Below the pieces are notes generated by a model. That model saw only the letters and a program-made list of their open reading frames with translations, searched no databases and had not been told where the DNA came from. A program made the translations under genes and the position numbers. 64,000 nucleotides of DNA from Stomoxys calcitrans. Taxonomy: Eukaryota; Arthropoda; Insecta; Diptera; Muscidae. This document shows, piece by piece, positions 22,101-32,292 of this stretch (the first letter of the stretch is position 1; each line of letters starts with the position of its first letter). The stretch covers positions 158,582,328-158,646,327 of the forward strand of contig NC_081556.1 of the NCBI RefSeq assembly GCF_963082655.1, read 5' to 3'.

Positions 22101-25100
22101 TTCGAATCCTGGCGATAACATTAGACATTGCGGTGTTAATCACCTCTTAATGTTGGCGACATTTCCGAGGTAAAATAACATGCATGGTAATTTAAAAAAT
22201 TTTCCCCAAAGAGGTGTCGCACTGCGGTACGCCGTTCGGACTCAGCTATAAAAAAATGTCCCTTTTCATTGAGTTTAAACTTGAATCGGAAAGCACTCAT
22301 TGATGCGGGAAAACTTGCCCCTTCTCGGTTCATGGTGGTAATGTTCTTCCTTATGGTAATGTTCTCATTAGGGGAAAGGTGGCACCTCAGACATTTCGAC
22401 TCAAATATGGATGTCAAATACCTTTCATTTGAGTCCCATATTGTCATAAAGGGTCAAATAACCCATTTGACGTATTTTTAGGAGTAAAAGCGCCACCTAG
22501 ACTTGAACGCAAATTTTAATGTCATATTCGTAGCCTACTCCCTAATACCTTTCATTTGAGTCGCATATAGTCATGGTCGGCTAATATGCCCATTTGGGGC
22601 TTGGATCTAATGTTTTATGCCATATTTGTAATCTACTGCCTAATATTTTTCATTTGAGTCCTATATTGACATGAACTTCAAATATATCTGTTTCTGGGGT
22701 TTGGAGGAGGGGGGTCCTCTGGGTACTTCGACCCAATTTTTATACCATATTCCTTTTCTGGTCTGCAATACCTTTCATTTGATGGCGTTTTTGGGGTAGG
22801 GGGGAGGGTCCGCTCCACCCGATATCTAAAAATTATATAGCCTCCAGACAACCGTCCACAATTTAGGAAAATTTTAAGAACATCGGTTCAGCCAAGTATC
22901 ATATAGTCATAATGGGTCTAATGGCGTTTTTTGAGGGGTGGCGTGACCTCCTATACTTCGAGGTGATTTTGTATGTCAGATTCCAAATCTACTCCCGAGA
23001 ACCTTTTATTTGAGCCCCATATTGAAATGAACGTCCAATATGTCTGTTTGGGGGGAATTTTAGGGTTGGGGCGGCTCGATGGGTACTTAGATTTACATTT
23101 TAATAACACATTCTAGTTCTACTCTTCAATACCTCTCATTTGATACCTATGTTGTTCCGATCGGCCCACTTTTGATTTTGGGTTGTGTTTTTGGCATAAG
23201 GGAAAGGGTTCGCCCCTTTCCGATACCGAACAATTATATAGACTCTGTTTCCTTCCAGACCACACAATATGCGAATATTTCGAGGAAATCTGTTTTGCCG
23301 TTTCTCAGTCTATACGGAACAAACGCTGTGCCCATTTTGGGCGTTTTTGTGGCGGTTGGGTGCCCCATATACTTCGACATGAATTTGTAAGCCAGATTCG
23401 TTATCTACCCCCGCATACTTTTCATTTGATACCCATATTGTCCTTATCGGCCCACTTTTGATTTTGGGTGGTGTTTTTGGGGTAACGGTGGAGGGTCCGC
23501 CCCCATCCGTTAACAAAAATTAATAAAGCCTTTTCCTACTTTCTGATCATATTCGTAATCTACTCTCGAATACCTTTCATTTGTGTCCCATATTGTCATG
23601 ATCGTCAAGTAAACCTTTATTAAGAGGTTTTGGGGCTGGGGCGGCCCCTCAGGTACTTGGACCCAACTTTTATTATGATATTCTTACTCTACTCGTTAAT
23701 ACCTTTCCTTTGAATCCCATATTGTCCCGATCAGTCCACTTTTATTTTGGGTAGTACTTTTGGAGTAAGGGGGAGGGTCCGCACCCCCTTCCGATATCAA
23801 AAAATTATATGGCCTTTGTTTCCTTCCAGACCAACCAACACAATATGTGAAAATTTCAAGGTAATCCGGTTCAGCCGTTTTTGAGTCTATACGGAACAAA
23901 CAAATAAACACAAATTTAATTTTATATATATAATATTTTTAAATATTATATATATTTAACTGTCTTCTATTAAATTTACCTTGAAAAAGATACGATAACA
24001 CAACTATCGGTCATAGCATATTTGGACTTTCCTTATAACTGTGCCATAAAATACAAAATGCCTTTCCCTTCACACTTCTCTTCCAATGTGACAACATCGA
24101 AAACTGTTAAAGAAAATCCAAACATATATTAATTTATTCCTTCGCTGTGTGTTGTCTGGGAAAGTTTGTCTGAACTTATTTTGTTATAAATATTGAACGT
24201 CGTTCTTATTTGAAATCCCGGCAATTCCCAAAAATTGAAGAGCTAGGTGAAATATAAGTCAAGGTGTCTCAAAGTTGAGTAACGAATGAATGGGTAGTAA
24301 CAGTGCTGCACACTACCCTTACCCATATTGATGATGAAAGTGTATATTTTATTGGAATGATGTAATTTGTATGTTTTTAGAGTATGATATAGTATATACA
24401 TCCAAATTTAGAAATCTAATTTAGATAAGGAATCTAAATAAGATGAAACAAAGCAATATCGACGAAGAGAGTTTTCGCAGTTTACATACGCCAATAGGCC
24501 AATCCCTGGAAATGTCCACTATTCTTTCTTGGTCAATTGTGCGCACAAACACCTTCTTCGCAAATTGAACTTGAATTGAATACAAACGCTTAACATTTTA
24601 ATAATGTCGGAGGAATAAGTAACAGTAGGGGAGTTGTATTGAAAACAATTAAGGATTCTGTAAGTAGCACGGAATTCCTAACTTAAAATTTTCTCTTTAG
24701 AGGTTACTTTATAGTTTTTAGATAGCACACCAAGCCGATTACTGGCTTAGGTATATGTCCATAGTGGCATGGGGCCGATTAATACATGCACCCTCTTTTT
24801 AACCTAACCTAACCAATCGTACTTCGTTAATATACACTCGTATATCAACCTACAAGTCTTAAATACCCGTAGCATAATTTACATCACCCTTTCCGATAAA
24901 CATTATCGTTGTCTGTGCAATCTAGATCGGCACAGAAATGTTTAATTAAAATGGAACACTAACACCCACCCGGACGTAATGTGTCCAAGTATTCAAACAA
25001 TCACTTAACGGACAACGTTCTTTTGTGTGGGCCATCCGCTAATATTGCAAATAAATCGGAGCCGTGTGCGTAAGGCAGAGGCATCAACCAGATAAGATAT

Positions 25101-28100
25101 CGATTTTTTTTGCCCAGGTATCACCTGCTAACTGCTTTGTCATACATTTCCAATTCCCTAGTTCCCTTGCTGAACTTGTTGTTGTTATCTATCGCATGTT
25201 GTTATTGTTGCCTTTATAAAAATTTCTTTTTTAACATTTCACCGCTTTGCTCTTGTTTTTAATTTCAGTTATAAGCGTTTTGTTGCATGGCACACATGGC
25301 CAGTCGTACCACATTTTAATCGGTCATCATCCACGAAATTTTGATCAGCTGTACCGCGACCCACCACCCAATAATCGGCAATACGTAAGCGAAAATAATT
25401 TAACGGACTCGAGCTTAGATTTGGAAGGCGACAACGATAATAATACAACATTAATTCTAGTTCAAAATTGTAAGTAAATGAGTGGAACTAAATATTCTAA
25501 ATTGCATTGCATTGTTTTTGGAACTTGGATACTTCGTGGAGATATTGCTCCTAAAATTTTTGGCAAAAACTCAATGACCAAATACACATTATATTGGCTC
25601 ATAAAATGAATTGTGAGTTGAGTGACCGAGGAATTGAATTTTTTTCTTTGCAAAAATAAATGGTCAATAAAATTGATTGCTTGCTAAAATTAGGACAGTG
25701 GTAAAATTCTTTGTCTGACCCAAAACTTTATGGAGTAGTAAAATTAATATCGTTAATTTTGATCAATGCGTATAAAAATCGAATTTTTATTGGGACCTCA
25801 ATTATCTTTAAAAGTGATTTCTTTATAAACACTCAGTTTTAATGGGTTATTTGAACAAATTATATCGAGCCATAATTACCGATTTGACCTATTAGAATTC
25901 ATACCGGTTTAGTAAATACTGCAAAACATAAATTGCTATTTTTAATCTCCACTTGCTAAATACATTATAATGAATAATTGGAAGGAGAGTGTGTGCTATT
26001 GATATGAGTCTTTGCGCTCATGTAGCTTAACTAGAGATCCATAAAATTAGACACCTTCCCGGCGGCCGATAAAGAAATGTATTCCAATTAGATTTTTAAA
26101 ACAAAACCAATTACTAAAGAAAGTTGTTAAAAAATTTTAATAAATTTCGCATAAAATAAAAATGCGAATAGTACCAACTCCAATGGGACTATTCCCAAAG
26201 CAACTACGACAGGATGTCTATAAAATTGTAATTAAATTTGAAGAACAGGAAGTCAAAAAGGCTAAAGATGTGGTCATTTCCATTACGGATTGTTCTGCAA
26301 ACACTCTTTATGGATATGAATATTACATAGAAGTGGGGTAAGAACAAAGGTGATGGCGTTAAGTTAATAATCCTTTTCAAAGACCCTTGGCCAAATGCCG
26401 ACGGAGGTTAATGTGGAGATATTTATAGAGAAAACAGAAATCATGTGCGAAATAATGAAATGTACCAAACGGCATGAACTGAAAATACCAAGAACAGATA
26501 ATGATCCGTCTAACAGCAACGGCGATCTTAATGGGCTGGAAGTACCCTTTTCTTAAGGCTAAAAAAGGGCCTAATTTGTGTAACGTAAATTAGTTTTTCG
26601 GGTTATTCATATGATTCTAAAGGTTCTGTTAACTATAATAATTAGTTGGGTAATCCTTTCGCGCGCTTAAATTTGGAGGAAGGTTTGCAACTAACATTTA
26701 TTGCGAACCTGGTAGATATTAAGCCAAAATTCTTCTATATTATGGAATATCTCTTTAGAATTTCAACTATTTCTCCTCCCCAAAACTATCTTGGCATCTT
26801 TCGGTAGTTTTTTCAATGGGTTTTAGTACGATGACCTGAGCGGATCAGACCAATAAATATTTGTATTTAACTCCACTATGGGTCTAATGGCGTTTTTGAG
26901 GGATGGCGTGACCCCCTATACTTCAATCTGATTTTATATGCCATATTTGTAATCTACTCCCCAATACCTTTCATTTGAGGCCCGTATTGTCATGAACGTC
27001 CAATATGTCTGTTTGGGGGAGTTTTGGGGTTGGGGCGGCCCGATGGGTACTTAGACTTAAATTGATATCAATCTTGTCCCGATCGGTCCACTTTGATTTT
27101 GGGTTGTGTTTTTGGCATAATTATATAGCCTATGTTTCCTTCCAGACCAACCTAAACAATATGCGAAAATTTCGAGAAAATTGGTTCTGCCATTTTTCAG
27201 TTTATACGGAACAAACAAAGTGAGTCCCATATATTCGTGATTGGCTAATGTGCCCATTTTGGGCGTTTTTGTGGGAATGGAGTGACCCCCTATACTTCGA
27301 CATGAATTTGTATGCCAGATTCGTTATGTACTCCCGCATACTTTTCATTTGATACCCATAGTGTCCACTTTTAATTGAATTTTATATAGGGTTGCCAAAA
27401 AGTAAGAGCGGATTTTTTAAAAGAAAGTAAATGCATTTTTAATAGAAATTAGAATGAACTTTAATCAAATATACTTGTTTACACTTTTTTTCTAAAGCAA
27501 GCTAAAAGTAACAGCTGATAACTGACAGAAGAAAGAATGCAATCACAGAGTCACAAGCTGTGAAAAAATTTGTCAACGCCGACTATATGAAAAATCCGCA
27601 ATTACTTTTTGGGCAACCCAATATAAATTGAATTTTACATATATAAGATAAATGTGTGGGTATTTTGCTTAACGGGTAAAAGTTGTTTCTGGAATGCTAT
27701 TTAATCCTTTACAACATTTTGTAAGGCTCACATTTAAAAAGTATTCGAGTTCCCGATAACTGGAAGCATTAGCGCCTACATGACGAAAAACTTTATTTCT
27801 AGCGCCAATTGTGTTAAGAAGGGTGTTTCACACTTCAAGGGCTGAGCCGAAAAACTATTTCTTATATTAAAAAGCTATAACCATTACTTAAAATTGGGTA
27901 CTGTGGCTGGCCCTGCTATCGTTAAATTTTCTAAAATGAAGAGGGCATCAATGCTTTATTCTATTGAAATCGAATAAGATGTATCCATATTCGAGCTTTT
28001 CAATGATTTTGTGATAAAAAATTTAAGTAAAAAGTCATTTCGTTTGATTTTCAGTAGCTGACATCTCAATTGGGGTTTACTTGGAAGTAAAAATGTGAAT

Positions 28101-31100
28101 GTCGTTATTCAATTGACGGGGAATTCTTTGATTTATGACACATCATGCAATTGAGATCTAGTACAAAGATATTTTTATACTGATACTACTTTACCATGTG
28201 TCCTGTTCATAAACAACACATTACACGTGTTCTTCAAAAAGGTTGAATTGCAATAGCATAAAATGTTAATAAGTTCTTTCGGCATTTGCCACCATCGATA
28301 AAAGTTCATTGTCATAAATTATTAATGCAGTGCCATCGTGTATTGAAGTGATGATAAAAATCCAAGAATTGTTACAAAATTACAACTCTACCAAGAATTT
28401 TGGCGTATCAGCATTTCAATAACCACCCATTTGCAGAACAATGGTGGTGTTGTCGACCAGTTTCCCATATCAAGAGTTAAGGGGAAATTTGTTTATCTTT
28501 TACATAGCTGATTTGGCCATTTCCCTTCCGTGTAGTAAGTTATGCAAGAGCTACGTCAAGTGATTAGATAAAGCCAATTCGATTTTTTGCAAGATTGGCA
28601 AATGGTACTTAGATTTCCCACAATATTTATTTTATCTCTTTTTATGTGTGCAGGCAGTAAGCATAGTGCTCTTGTTTTGCACATAAGTTTAATTACAATT
28701 CAAATACTAGCTATAATTGCTTTACAGTTTTACCAGTTTTATTAAGCCCCAAGAAGTGCCATGTACTCGAAAATAGTAAAATAATTAATTCTTATCAAAT
28801 TTGTGAACAGTGAATGTAAATACTTGAATTGTTTATTATACAAATTTACCTGAACGAGAAAAACTAAATATTCCAGAACTTGAAATGGACATTTGAAAAA
28901 ATAATAAGAAACATCCGTAAACAGATTCTAGAATTGTAGATAACCTGTTTAACTACAATTTGTATACCCTACACCACGAGTGTGGTACAGGGTATTATAA
29001 GTTTGTGCATTTGTTGGCAACGCATTGATAAGTATACCGATCGGCTTCGAATCACTTTCTGATTCGATTTAGATATGTCCGTCTGTCCGTCGGTCCGTCT
29101 GTCTGTCCACGTATACTTGTAATCAAGGTACAGGTCGCATTTGTTGTTCAACTTTCACAAAATTTTGCACAAGTCACTTTTTTGGTTTAAGGACGAACGC
29201 TGTTGATTTTCATAAAAATAGGTTCAGATTTGGATATAGCTCCAATATATATGTATCGCCCGATTTACACTTATAAGGCTGTAATAAACACAATTTGTAA
29301 CCAATCTGCACAACATTTGGCACGTATTGTTTTGTTACTGATCTTAACATTTGTGCGACATTTCATCAAAATCGGTTCAGATTTAGATATAACTCTCATA
29401 TACATATATATTTATATATTGCCCGAATTTTTAATTGTAGGGTAAGTGTAGGGTGTTATATAGTCGGCTCCGTCAGACTTTTGCCTTTCCTTACTGGTTT
29501 TAGAATCTATTTGTTAGATTTTGTAGGGAGTTTGAAGTTTTCTAGGGTGGCTTGAACTGAATGACACTGAACGGCTGGTTTCGAATCCTGACGAAAACAT
29601 CAGAAACATTATTAGCGGTGATTATTCGCTCCTAATGCTGGCGAAATTTGTAAGGTACTATGCCATTCGTAGGAGCAAAGAAAAAACTAATCCCCAAAAA
29701 GATATGTTGCCCTGCGGCACGCCATTCGGACTCGGCCTCAACTGGAACCTTCATTATCATTGAGGTCAAAATCTACTATACCTTAGTAGTAGAGCTGGGT
29801 GACCAGAGAATTTATATTGTCTTCAAGGTGTTAAGTTATAACCAAAATAGAAAGTAAATAAAAACCATTTTCTTGAAAACATTAATCTGGGAGGGATTTT
29901 TAGCACTTGGAATACACACAAGCAAGCGTTTTTCTTAAAATCTGTTAAATGTCTGTGCTATCTCCTTCATGCCGGGTAGGGTCCTAACAAATCAAAAACA
30001 AATAAAAATAAATTCCAACTTAATTATTAGTTGGAAAAGACAATGACGAATGATTTTTTTTAGTACATATTTGGCAAACATATGCTCATTTCTCATTTGG
30101 CATTGAAGGTAAACACTTGATAATGATAGGTCTATTATCTGTTTGTAATCTAAAATTTAAACACTCCTTGTACTTTGTTTACCCCAACGACACATAGCCA
30201 TGACTATTTCAATATAAATAAACTATCACCTCCATATATATATAGGGTGTGGGGCTACTAAAATGAGACGTATTGGGTGATTTTTTTGAGGTTAGGATTT
30301 TCATGCATTAGTATTTGACAGATCACGTGGGATTTCAGACATGGTGTCAAAGAGAAAGATGCTCAGTATGCTTTGACATTTCATCATGAATAGACTTACT
30401 AACGAGCAACGCTTGCAAATCATTGAATTTTATTACCAAAATCAGTGTTCGGTTCGAAATGTGTTCAAATTTTGACAAATTTTGTTCAGCGATGAGGCTC
30501 ATTTCTGGTTGAATGGCTACGTAAATAGGCAAAATTGCCGCATTTGGAGTGAAGAGCAACCAGAAGCCGTTCAAGAACTGCCCATGCATCCCGAAAAATG
30601 CACTGTTTGGTGTGGTTTGTACGCTGGTGGAATCATTGGACCGTATTTTTTCAAAGATGCTGTTGGACGCAACGTTACGGTGAATGAACACATTTCGAAC
30701 CGAACACTGATTTTGGTAATAAAATTCAATGATTTGCAAGCGTTGCTCGTTAGTAAGTCTATTCATGATGAAATGTCAAAGCATACTGAGCATCTTTCTC
30801 TTTGACACCATGTCTGAAATCCCACGTGATCTGTCAAATACTAATGCATGAAAATCCTAACCTCAAAAAAATCACCCTTTATAATAATAACCAATAGAAA
30901 AAGCATGTACGTATTTAATAAAATCTATCTTCTTTTCTTTTTAGCAGTGCGTGAATCCCCCAACGAATTATCACAAACCGCCATGGACATCATCACCATT
31001 GTTTGGTATGTGGCAACATTCCTGGCCTTGGCCGCCTTCTTCTTGCTGATGGCCTGTTCCGATCGACGCTGCGCCGATGCCTCGCAACGCAGCAGACCAG

Positions 31101-31327
31101 CGAATACGAGCGAAACTCCCATCCCTCCCCCGACGCCCTCGCCCTCCTACAGTGAGTTTGCTCCGCCCAGCTATGACACTGTGATGAAGCTGCAACATGC
31201 CAACAAGCCAAGCATATTTGTCATTCCCTTCCCCAACGAGCAATCGCCCCCCAAGGACAACCACACCCCAAACACCGCCAATTACAATGTCTACACCATT
31301 GACGAGCTGCAAAAATTGGGCAGTTAG
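13139..31327 (+). CDS. Gene 1: single-pass membrane protein with PPxY motif (three coding exons)
   Basis: Join 13139-13187, 25269-25469 and 30948-31327 (or 30945-31327), both introns phase 1, about 209 or 210 residues. Seen: a signal peptide (residues 1-27, hydrophobic core PFIILVISVLL, likely cut after HGTHG), an ectodomain (28-97) with N-glycosylation sites at N60, N74 and N75 and no cysteine, one transmembrane helix (about 98-120), a membrane-proximal CSDRRC, a Pro-rich stretch PIPPPTPSPSY, and APPSYDTV (PPSY at 156-159). The tail ends YTIDELQKLGS. PPxY motifs usually bind WW domains such as those of Nedd4-family ubiquitin ligases. An adaptor or trafficking role is therefore inferred, not shown. 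I cannot name an orthologue. The start sits in a good fly context (aacaATG). Coding exons are GC-richer than the surrounding introns. Confidence 0.82.
13955..14005 (+). repeat. Repeat A head fragment (variant head)
   Basis: 'gggaaggcaaaagtcgggc' then 'gccgactgggt' matches the heads at 48925 and 44520 and, inverted, at 29470. The element body is missing. Confidence 0.6.
14195..14460 (-). mobile_element. Mariner-like transposase fragment with altered first catalytic Asp
   Basis: The minus strand reads LLSLHERGEFPNIVFSGEKN, then VSIKPL. Related transposases carry FSDEKN here, so the catalytic Asp is replaced by Gly. Downstream sequence (QVVVWRVVTAN) aligns with the same part of the copy at 18910-19535. 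This is an inactive remnant in gene 1 intron 1. Confidence 0.65.
14480..16015. other. Intronic sequence with weak repeat A traces
   Basis: Region of gene 1 intron 1. Near 15440-15600 there are faint repeat A units ('tggatcgatatggaccatat', 'ggtagctatatcaaatatgg'). No gene recognised. Confidence 0.45.
16018..17015 (+). mobile_element. LINE with RNase H domain, C-terminal part
   Basis: Frames broken by stops read IGVILDRKLNWKCHIQERTEKAH (end of RT, 16070-16140), then VNIFTDSKIAIGTNNQD (RNase H Asp block, 16278-16326). A GHNGVWGNERADDLAVKA block follows (RNase H His/Asp end, 16409-16462), then a zinc-finger-like CRTCGEDDETLEHFLCHCPA (16700-16760). RNase H plus a terminal CCHC-like motif points to the I/R1/Loa group of LINEs. 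The 3' UTR ('caagccgattactggctta') recurs at 24730 and 61570, and the tail is a decayed (aacct)n. Confidence 0.82.
17150..17345 (+). mobile_element. SINE-1 copy, internally rearranged
   Basis: Head 'accaccgtagcattac', B-box-like 'tgatcgaatcc', then 'gccgttcggactcggct', a duplicated 'tatcattgatctta' and the tail 'gcactcatgtatacgtgag'. A second head fragment ('accaccgtggcgcagagg') lies at 17383-17400. Confidence 0.7.
17400..18905. other. Intronic sequence without recognised features
   Basis: AT-rich gene 1 intron sequence. No exon, transposase or clear repeat family was found. Confidence 0.45.
18910..19535 (-). mobile_element. Mariner-like transposase remnant split by a SINE
   Basis: The minus strand reads EFNEKNFPIKQPAHSQN (19485-19535, first catalytic block, Asp changed to Asn). 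After a SINE it continues HRVYLTKRTKI, then WLSDSPDANPMDFGLKAILE and SKVSFKNYTSMNELKKSIV. The SPDxNPMD block is the C-terminal catalytic region of the family. The same family is found at 14195-14460. Confidence 0.72.
19162..19471 (-). mobile_element. SINE-1, full-length copy with 14-bp target site duplication
   Basis: Flanked by a perfect direct repeat attttgggagtgtg (19148-19161 and 19472-19485). On the minus strand the head carries an A box TAGCGCAGAGG (19450-19460) and a B box GGTTCGAATCC (19407-19417) matching the pol III consensus, so it derives from a tRNA gene. The body includes 'gcggtggttttcccctcc', 'acgccgttcggactcg' and 'cactcattgatatg', ending in 'ttgcaatttg'. Length 310 bp. This copy defines the ends of the family. 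Confidence 0.9.
19540..20290 (-). repeat. Repeat A, inverted orientation
   Basis: Ends on the right with 'ggagggtatataggattcgg' followed by the head 'cccggccgaaaatggc'. Internal units 'tgatatagctgccatataa' and 'ctctagagggcgcaattct' recur near 19690, 19850 and 20000. On the left is 'gtccgtttgtccctccgtc'. Confidence 0.75.
20295..20650. repeat. Repeat C element, copy 2
   Basis: Same order of blocks as 6930-7320: 'catctcaagttcatgttc', oligo ttaattgg, 'caaaaacggtgtttgatatt' and 'ttttgtgattgaaaccgat'. Confidence 0.65.
20650..21730. other. Intronic sequence without recognised features
   Basis: AT-rich gene 1 intron sequence. Nothing recognisable on either strand. Confidence 0.45.
21735..21850 (-). 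mobile_element. SINE-1 fragment (3' half)
   Basis: 'ccatgaacattccatta', 'gtgcagtccgatt' and 'aaggctcaatg', with the last segment locally duplicated. Confidence 0.65.
21968..23940 (+). repeat. Repeat B element with internal direct repeats, interrupted by a SINE
   Basis: Starts near 'aactagtcgaaccgggcccg' and ends at the AT-rich 'ttttatatatataatatt'. Between them the unit 'cctttcatttgagtcccata' recurs near 22420, 22550, 22655, 22770, 23005, 23130, 23420, 23570 and 23705, with G-rich blocks ('ggggttggggcggc') between. The end carries 'cagccgtttttgagtctat' and 'acggaacaaacaaataaac', shared with 32450-32520 (inverted) and 62130-62180. No coding potential. Confidence 0.72.
22062..22325 (+). mobile_element. 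SINE-1 copy inserted near the start of repeat B
   Basis: B box GTTCGAATCC near 22090, 'gcactgcggtacgccgttcg', 'tgagtttaaacttgaatcgg' and 'aagcactcattgatg'. The A box is decayed. Confidence 0.75.
23945..24610. other. Intronic sequence without recognised features
   Basis: Gene 1 intron sequence; nothing recognisable. Confidence 0.4.
24615..24814 (+). mobile_element. 3' end of the RNase H LINE family
   Basis: 'gtaagtagcacggaattcct', 'agaggttactttatag' and 'caagccgattactggctta' match 16855-17010, and the copy ends in aacctaacctaacc. It is 5'-truncated to about 200 bp. Confidence 0.8.
25269..25469 (+). CDS. Gene 1 exon 2 (end of signal peptide and ectodomain)
   Basis: The acceptor tttttaatttcag ends at 25268, after a pyrimidine-rich stretch. 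The split codon g+tt gives Val and completes the hydrophobic core. The exon runs 201 nt and ends in QN plus one base at a strong donor, t|gtaagtaaa at 25470. The phase (1) matches both neighbours. Confidence 0.82.
25475..26865. other. Gene 1 intron 2, first part, with an unrecognised short reading frame
   Basis: Mostly AT-rich. At 26162-26341 a 59-codon frame begins MRIVPTPMGLFPKQLRQDV and contains KFEEQEVKKAKDVV. I do not recognise it. It could be LINE gag debris or chance, and no splice sites tie it to gene 1. Confidence 0.35.
26868..27385 (+). repeat. Repeat B fragments
   Basis: Units 'cctttcatttgaggcccg', 'gggttggggcggcccgatgg' and 'cttccagaccaacctaaac' in the repeat B order, with internal deletions compared with 22400-23940. 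Confidence 0.7.
27389..27619. mobile_element. Short mariner-type MITE with terminal inverted repeats
   Basis: The left end 'gggttgccaaaaagtaagag' and the right end, read inverted, 'gggttgcccaaaaagtaatt' then gcggattttt form inverted repeats of about 28 bp. It is flanked by TATA-rich sequence. With 231 bp and no coding capacity, it fits a non-autonomous Tc1/mariner-type element. Confidence 0.72.
27620..28955. other. Intronic sequence without recognised features
   Basis: Gene 1 intron 2; AT-rich, no exon or repeat family recognised. Confidence 0.4.
28962..29500 (-). repeat. Repeat A variant with matching ends
   Basis: Left end 'taccctacaccacgagtgtg' then 'gtacagggtatta'; right end 'agtcggctccgtcagacttt' then 'tgcctttcctta', the inverse of the head seen at 48925. 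Contains 'gtccgtctgtccgtcggtcc' and 'gatatagctcc' units. Confidence 0.7.
29545..29775 (+). mobile_element. SINE-1 copy, degraded
   Basis: B box 'ggtttcgaatcctg', 'gctcctaatgctggcg', 'ccctgcggcacgccattcgg' and 'cattatcattgagg' in SINE-1 order; the tail is missing. Confidence 0.72.
30275..30877. mobile_element. Fold-back transposon with 193-bp inverted arms around a transposase fragment
   Basis: The left arm 30275-30467 and right arm 30685-30877 are inverted copies of equal length. At least 39 codons read identically inward on both strands (from HISNRTLILVIKF to HTEHLSL). In the left arm, the plus strand from 30386 reads MNRLTNEQRLQIIEFYYQNQ, the start of an IS630/Tc1-mariner-type transposase. 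The 217-bp centre reads FSDEAHFWLNGYVNRQNCR and MHPEKCTVWCGLYAGGIIGP, the first catalytic Asp region. So the arms contain the element end plus its first about 27 codons, one of them duplicated in inverse order. The element ends 67-70 bp before gene 1 exon 3. Confidence 0.88.
30948..31327 (+). CDS. Gene 1 exon 3 (transmembrane helix, PPxY tail, stop)
   Basis: The acceptor is a tandem tagcag after a fine pyrimidine tract (tatcttcttttcttttt). Using the first AG starts the exon at 30945, the second at 30948. Both keep the frame, giving N-S-V-R-E or N-L-R-E. The stop TAG ends at 31327. The exon holds the membrane helix and the whole cytoplasmic tail. Confidence 0.85.
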
Positions 31328-31329
31328 CT

Positions 31330-32080
31330 GCATATCACCCCTTGAAAAGGCATCTAGTCCGACTGGACAAGCCCATGTCGGAAGTATTGTTGGATTCGTC
31401 TCATACAAATCTGTGATATTAGAGCATTTCCTCGGTCCTGGAGTAGAGGGTTGCCATTATTTGATAAATGTATAGTTTTAGCATGTAATGATTATTTAAT
31501 ACATCTATGACATGTATGTTATGTACCTGCCAGGTACAGTTAGTATATGTAGATCTGTGCGTACTCTCTTTACGAGGTATAACTTATTGTGATAAGACTG
31601 ATGTTAGCGCGTATCTGGCAAATTGTGCCGCAGTAGAAGTAGACATAAGAGTGGCTACGGCTTGAGTTGATGGATAAAAAGTAGTTTAACCACAAAGTCG
31701 TAGTGTTAGCCAGCCGCAGTGCCTCTATTTTAGTATTTTATTGATAAAATCTATGTGATAAGATGTGTGTACGTATTCCATTATTAATTGTTAGCAAATA
31801 AAGGAGATGTACAGTAAAAATATTTGAATGAGTCAAATGCTTTTTTTGAATACATATATTTTTCGCATTTGAACGCTCAATTATTTACGGAATGCTTATA
31901 TAAAAAAATGTATCGAATCTTATAACCCCCCTACAAGAATCGTGTATGCCAAGTTCTTCAGTCTGTATGGTAGTTTATGGAATTTTTTACCTATATGAAA
32001 ATTTTTTAGGAGTTTGACAATTGGTCATTGCGAAACCTTCATTGAAAGTAATTGTAATGACATTTCCTCTCATCGTGAAG
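31330..32080. other. 3' UTR and downstream flank of gene 1
   Basis: Sequence after the gene 1 stop. No repeat family is recognised before 32090. The AATAAA at 31797 probably ends the transcript. Confidence 0.5.
31797..31802 (+). terminator. Polyadenylation signal of gene 1 (AATAAA)
   Basis: A canonical AATAAA 470 nt after the stop codon, with no earlier canonical copy between. It implies a 3' UTR of about 0.5 kb. Inferred from position only. Confidence 0.5.
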
Positions 32081-32087
32081 GGTAAGC

Positions 32088-32292
32088 AAATGCAAAATTG
32101 TCCATGAAGGAACAGAGGCAAACTTCTTAAATGTGAATAAGTGTAGTCAGTTTCAAACTTAAGCTCAGTGATAAGGGACCTCCTATTCTATAGCCGAGTC
32201 CGATCGGTATGCTGCAGTTTTTTTTTACATGGCTGCAATTCATTGTAATATGGCATAGTACCTCACAAATGTCGACAGCGTAAGGGCTGCTA
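32088..32292 (-). mobile_element. SINE-1 fragment
   Basis: 'gtccatgaaggaacagagg', 'aacttaagctcagtgataag', 'agccgagtccgatcgg' and 'tcacaaatgtcgacagc' run in SINE-1 order on the minus strand; the tRNA-like head is absent. Confidence 0.7.

Noticed and set aside
26162..26341. Short plus-strand frame as an extra exon of gene 1
   Set aside because: Exons 2 and 3 already join in phase 1 and the frame lacks acceptor and donor sites with that phase. Left as unrecognised.
30971..31408. 145-codon minus-strand frame opposite gene 1 exon 3
   Set aside because: Antisense shadow of a GC-rich coding exon. The plus strand has signal-supported splicing, a membrane helix and PPxY.
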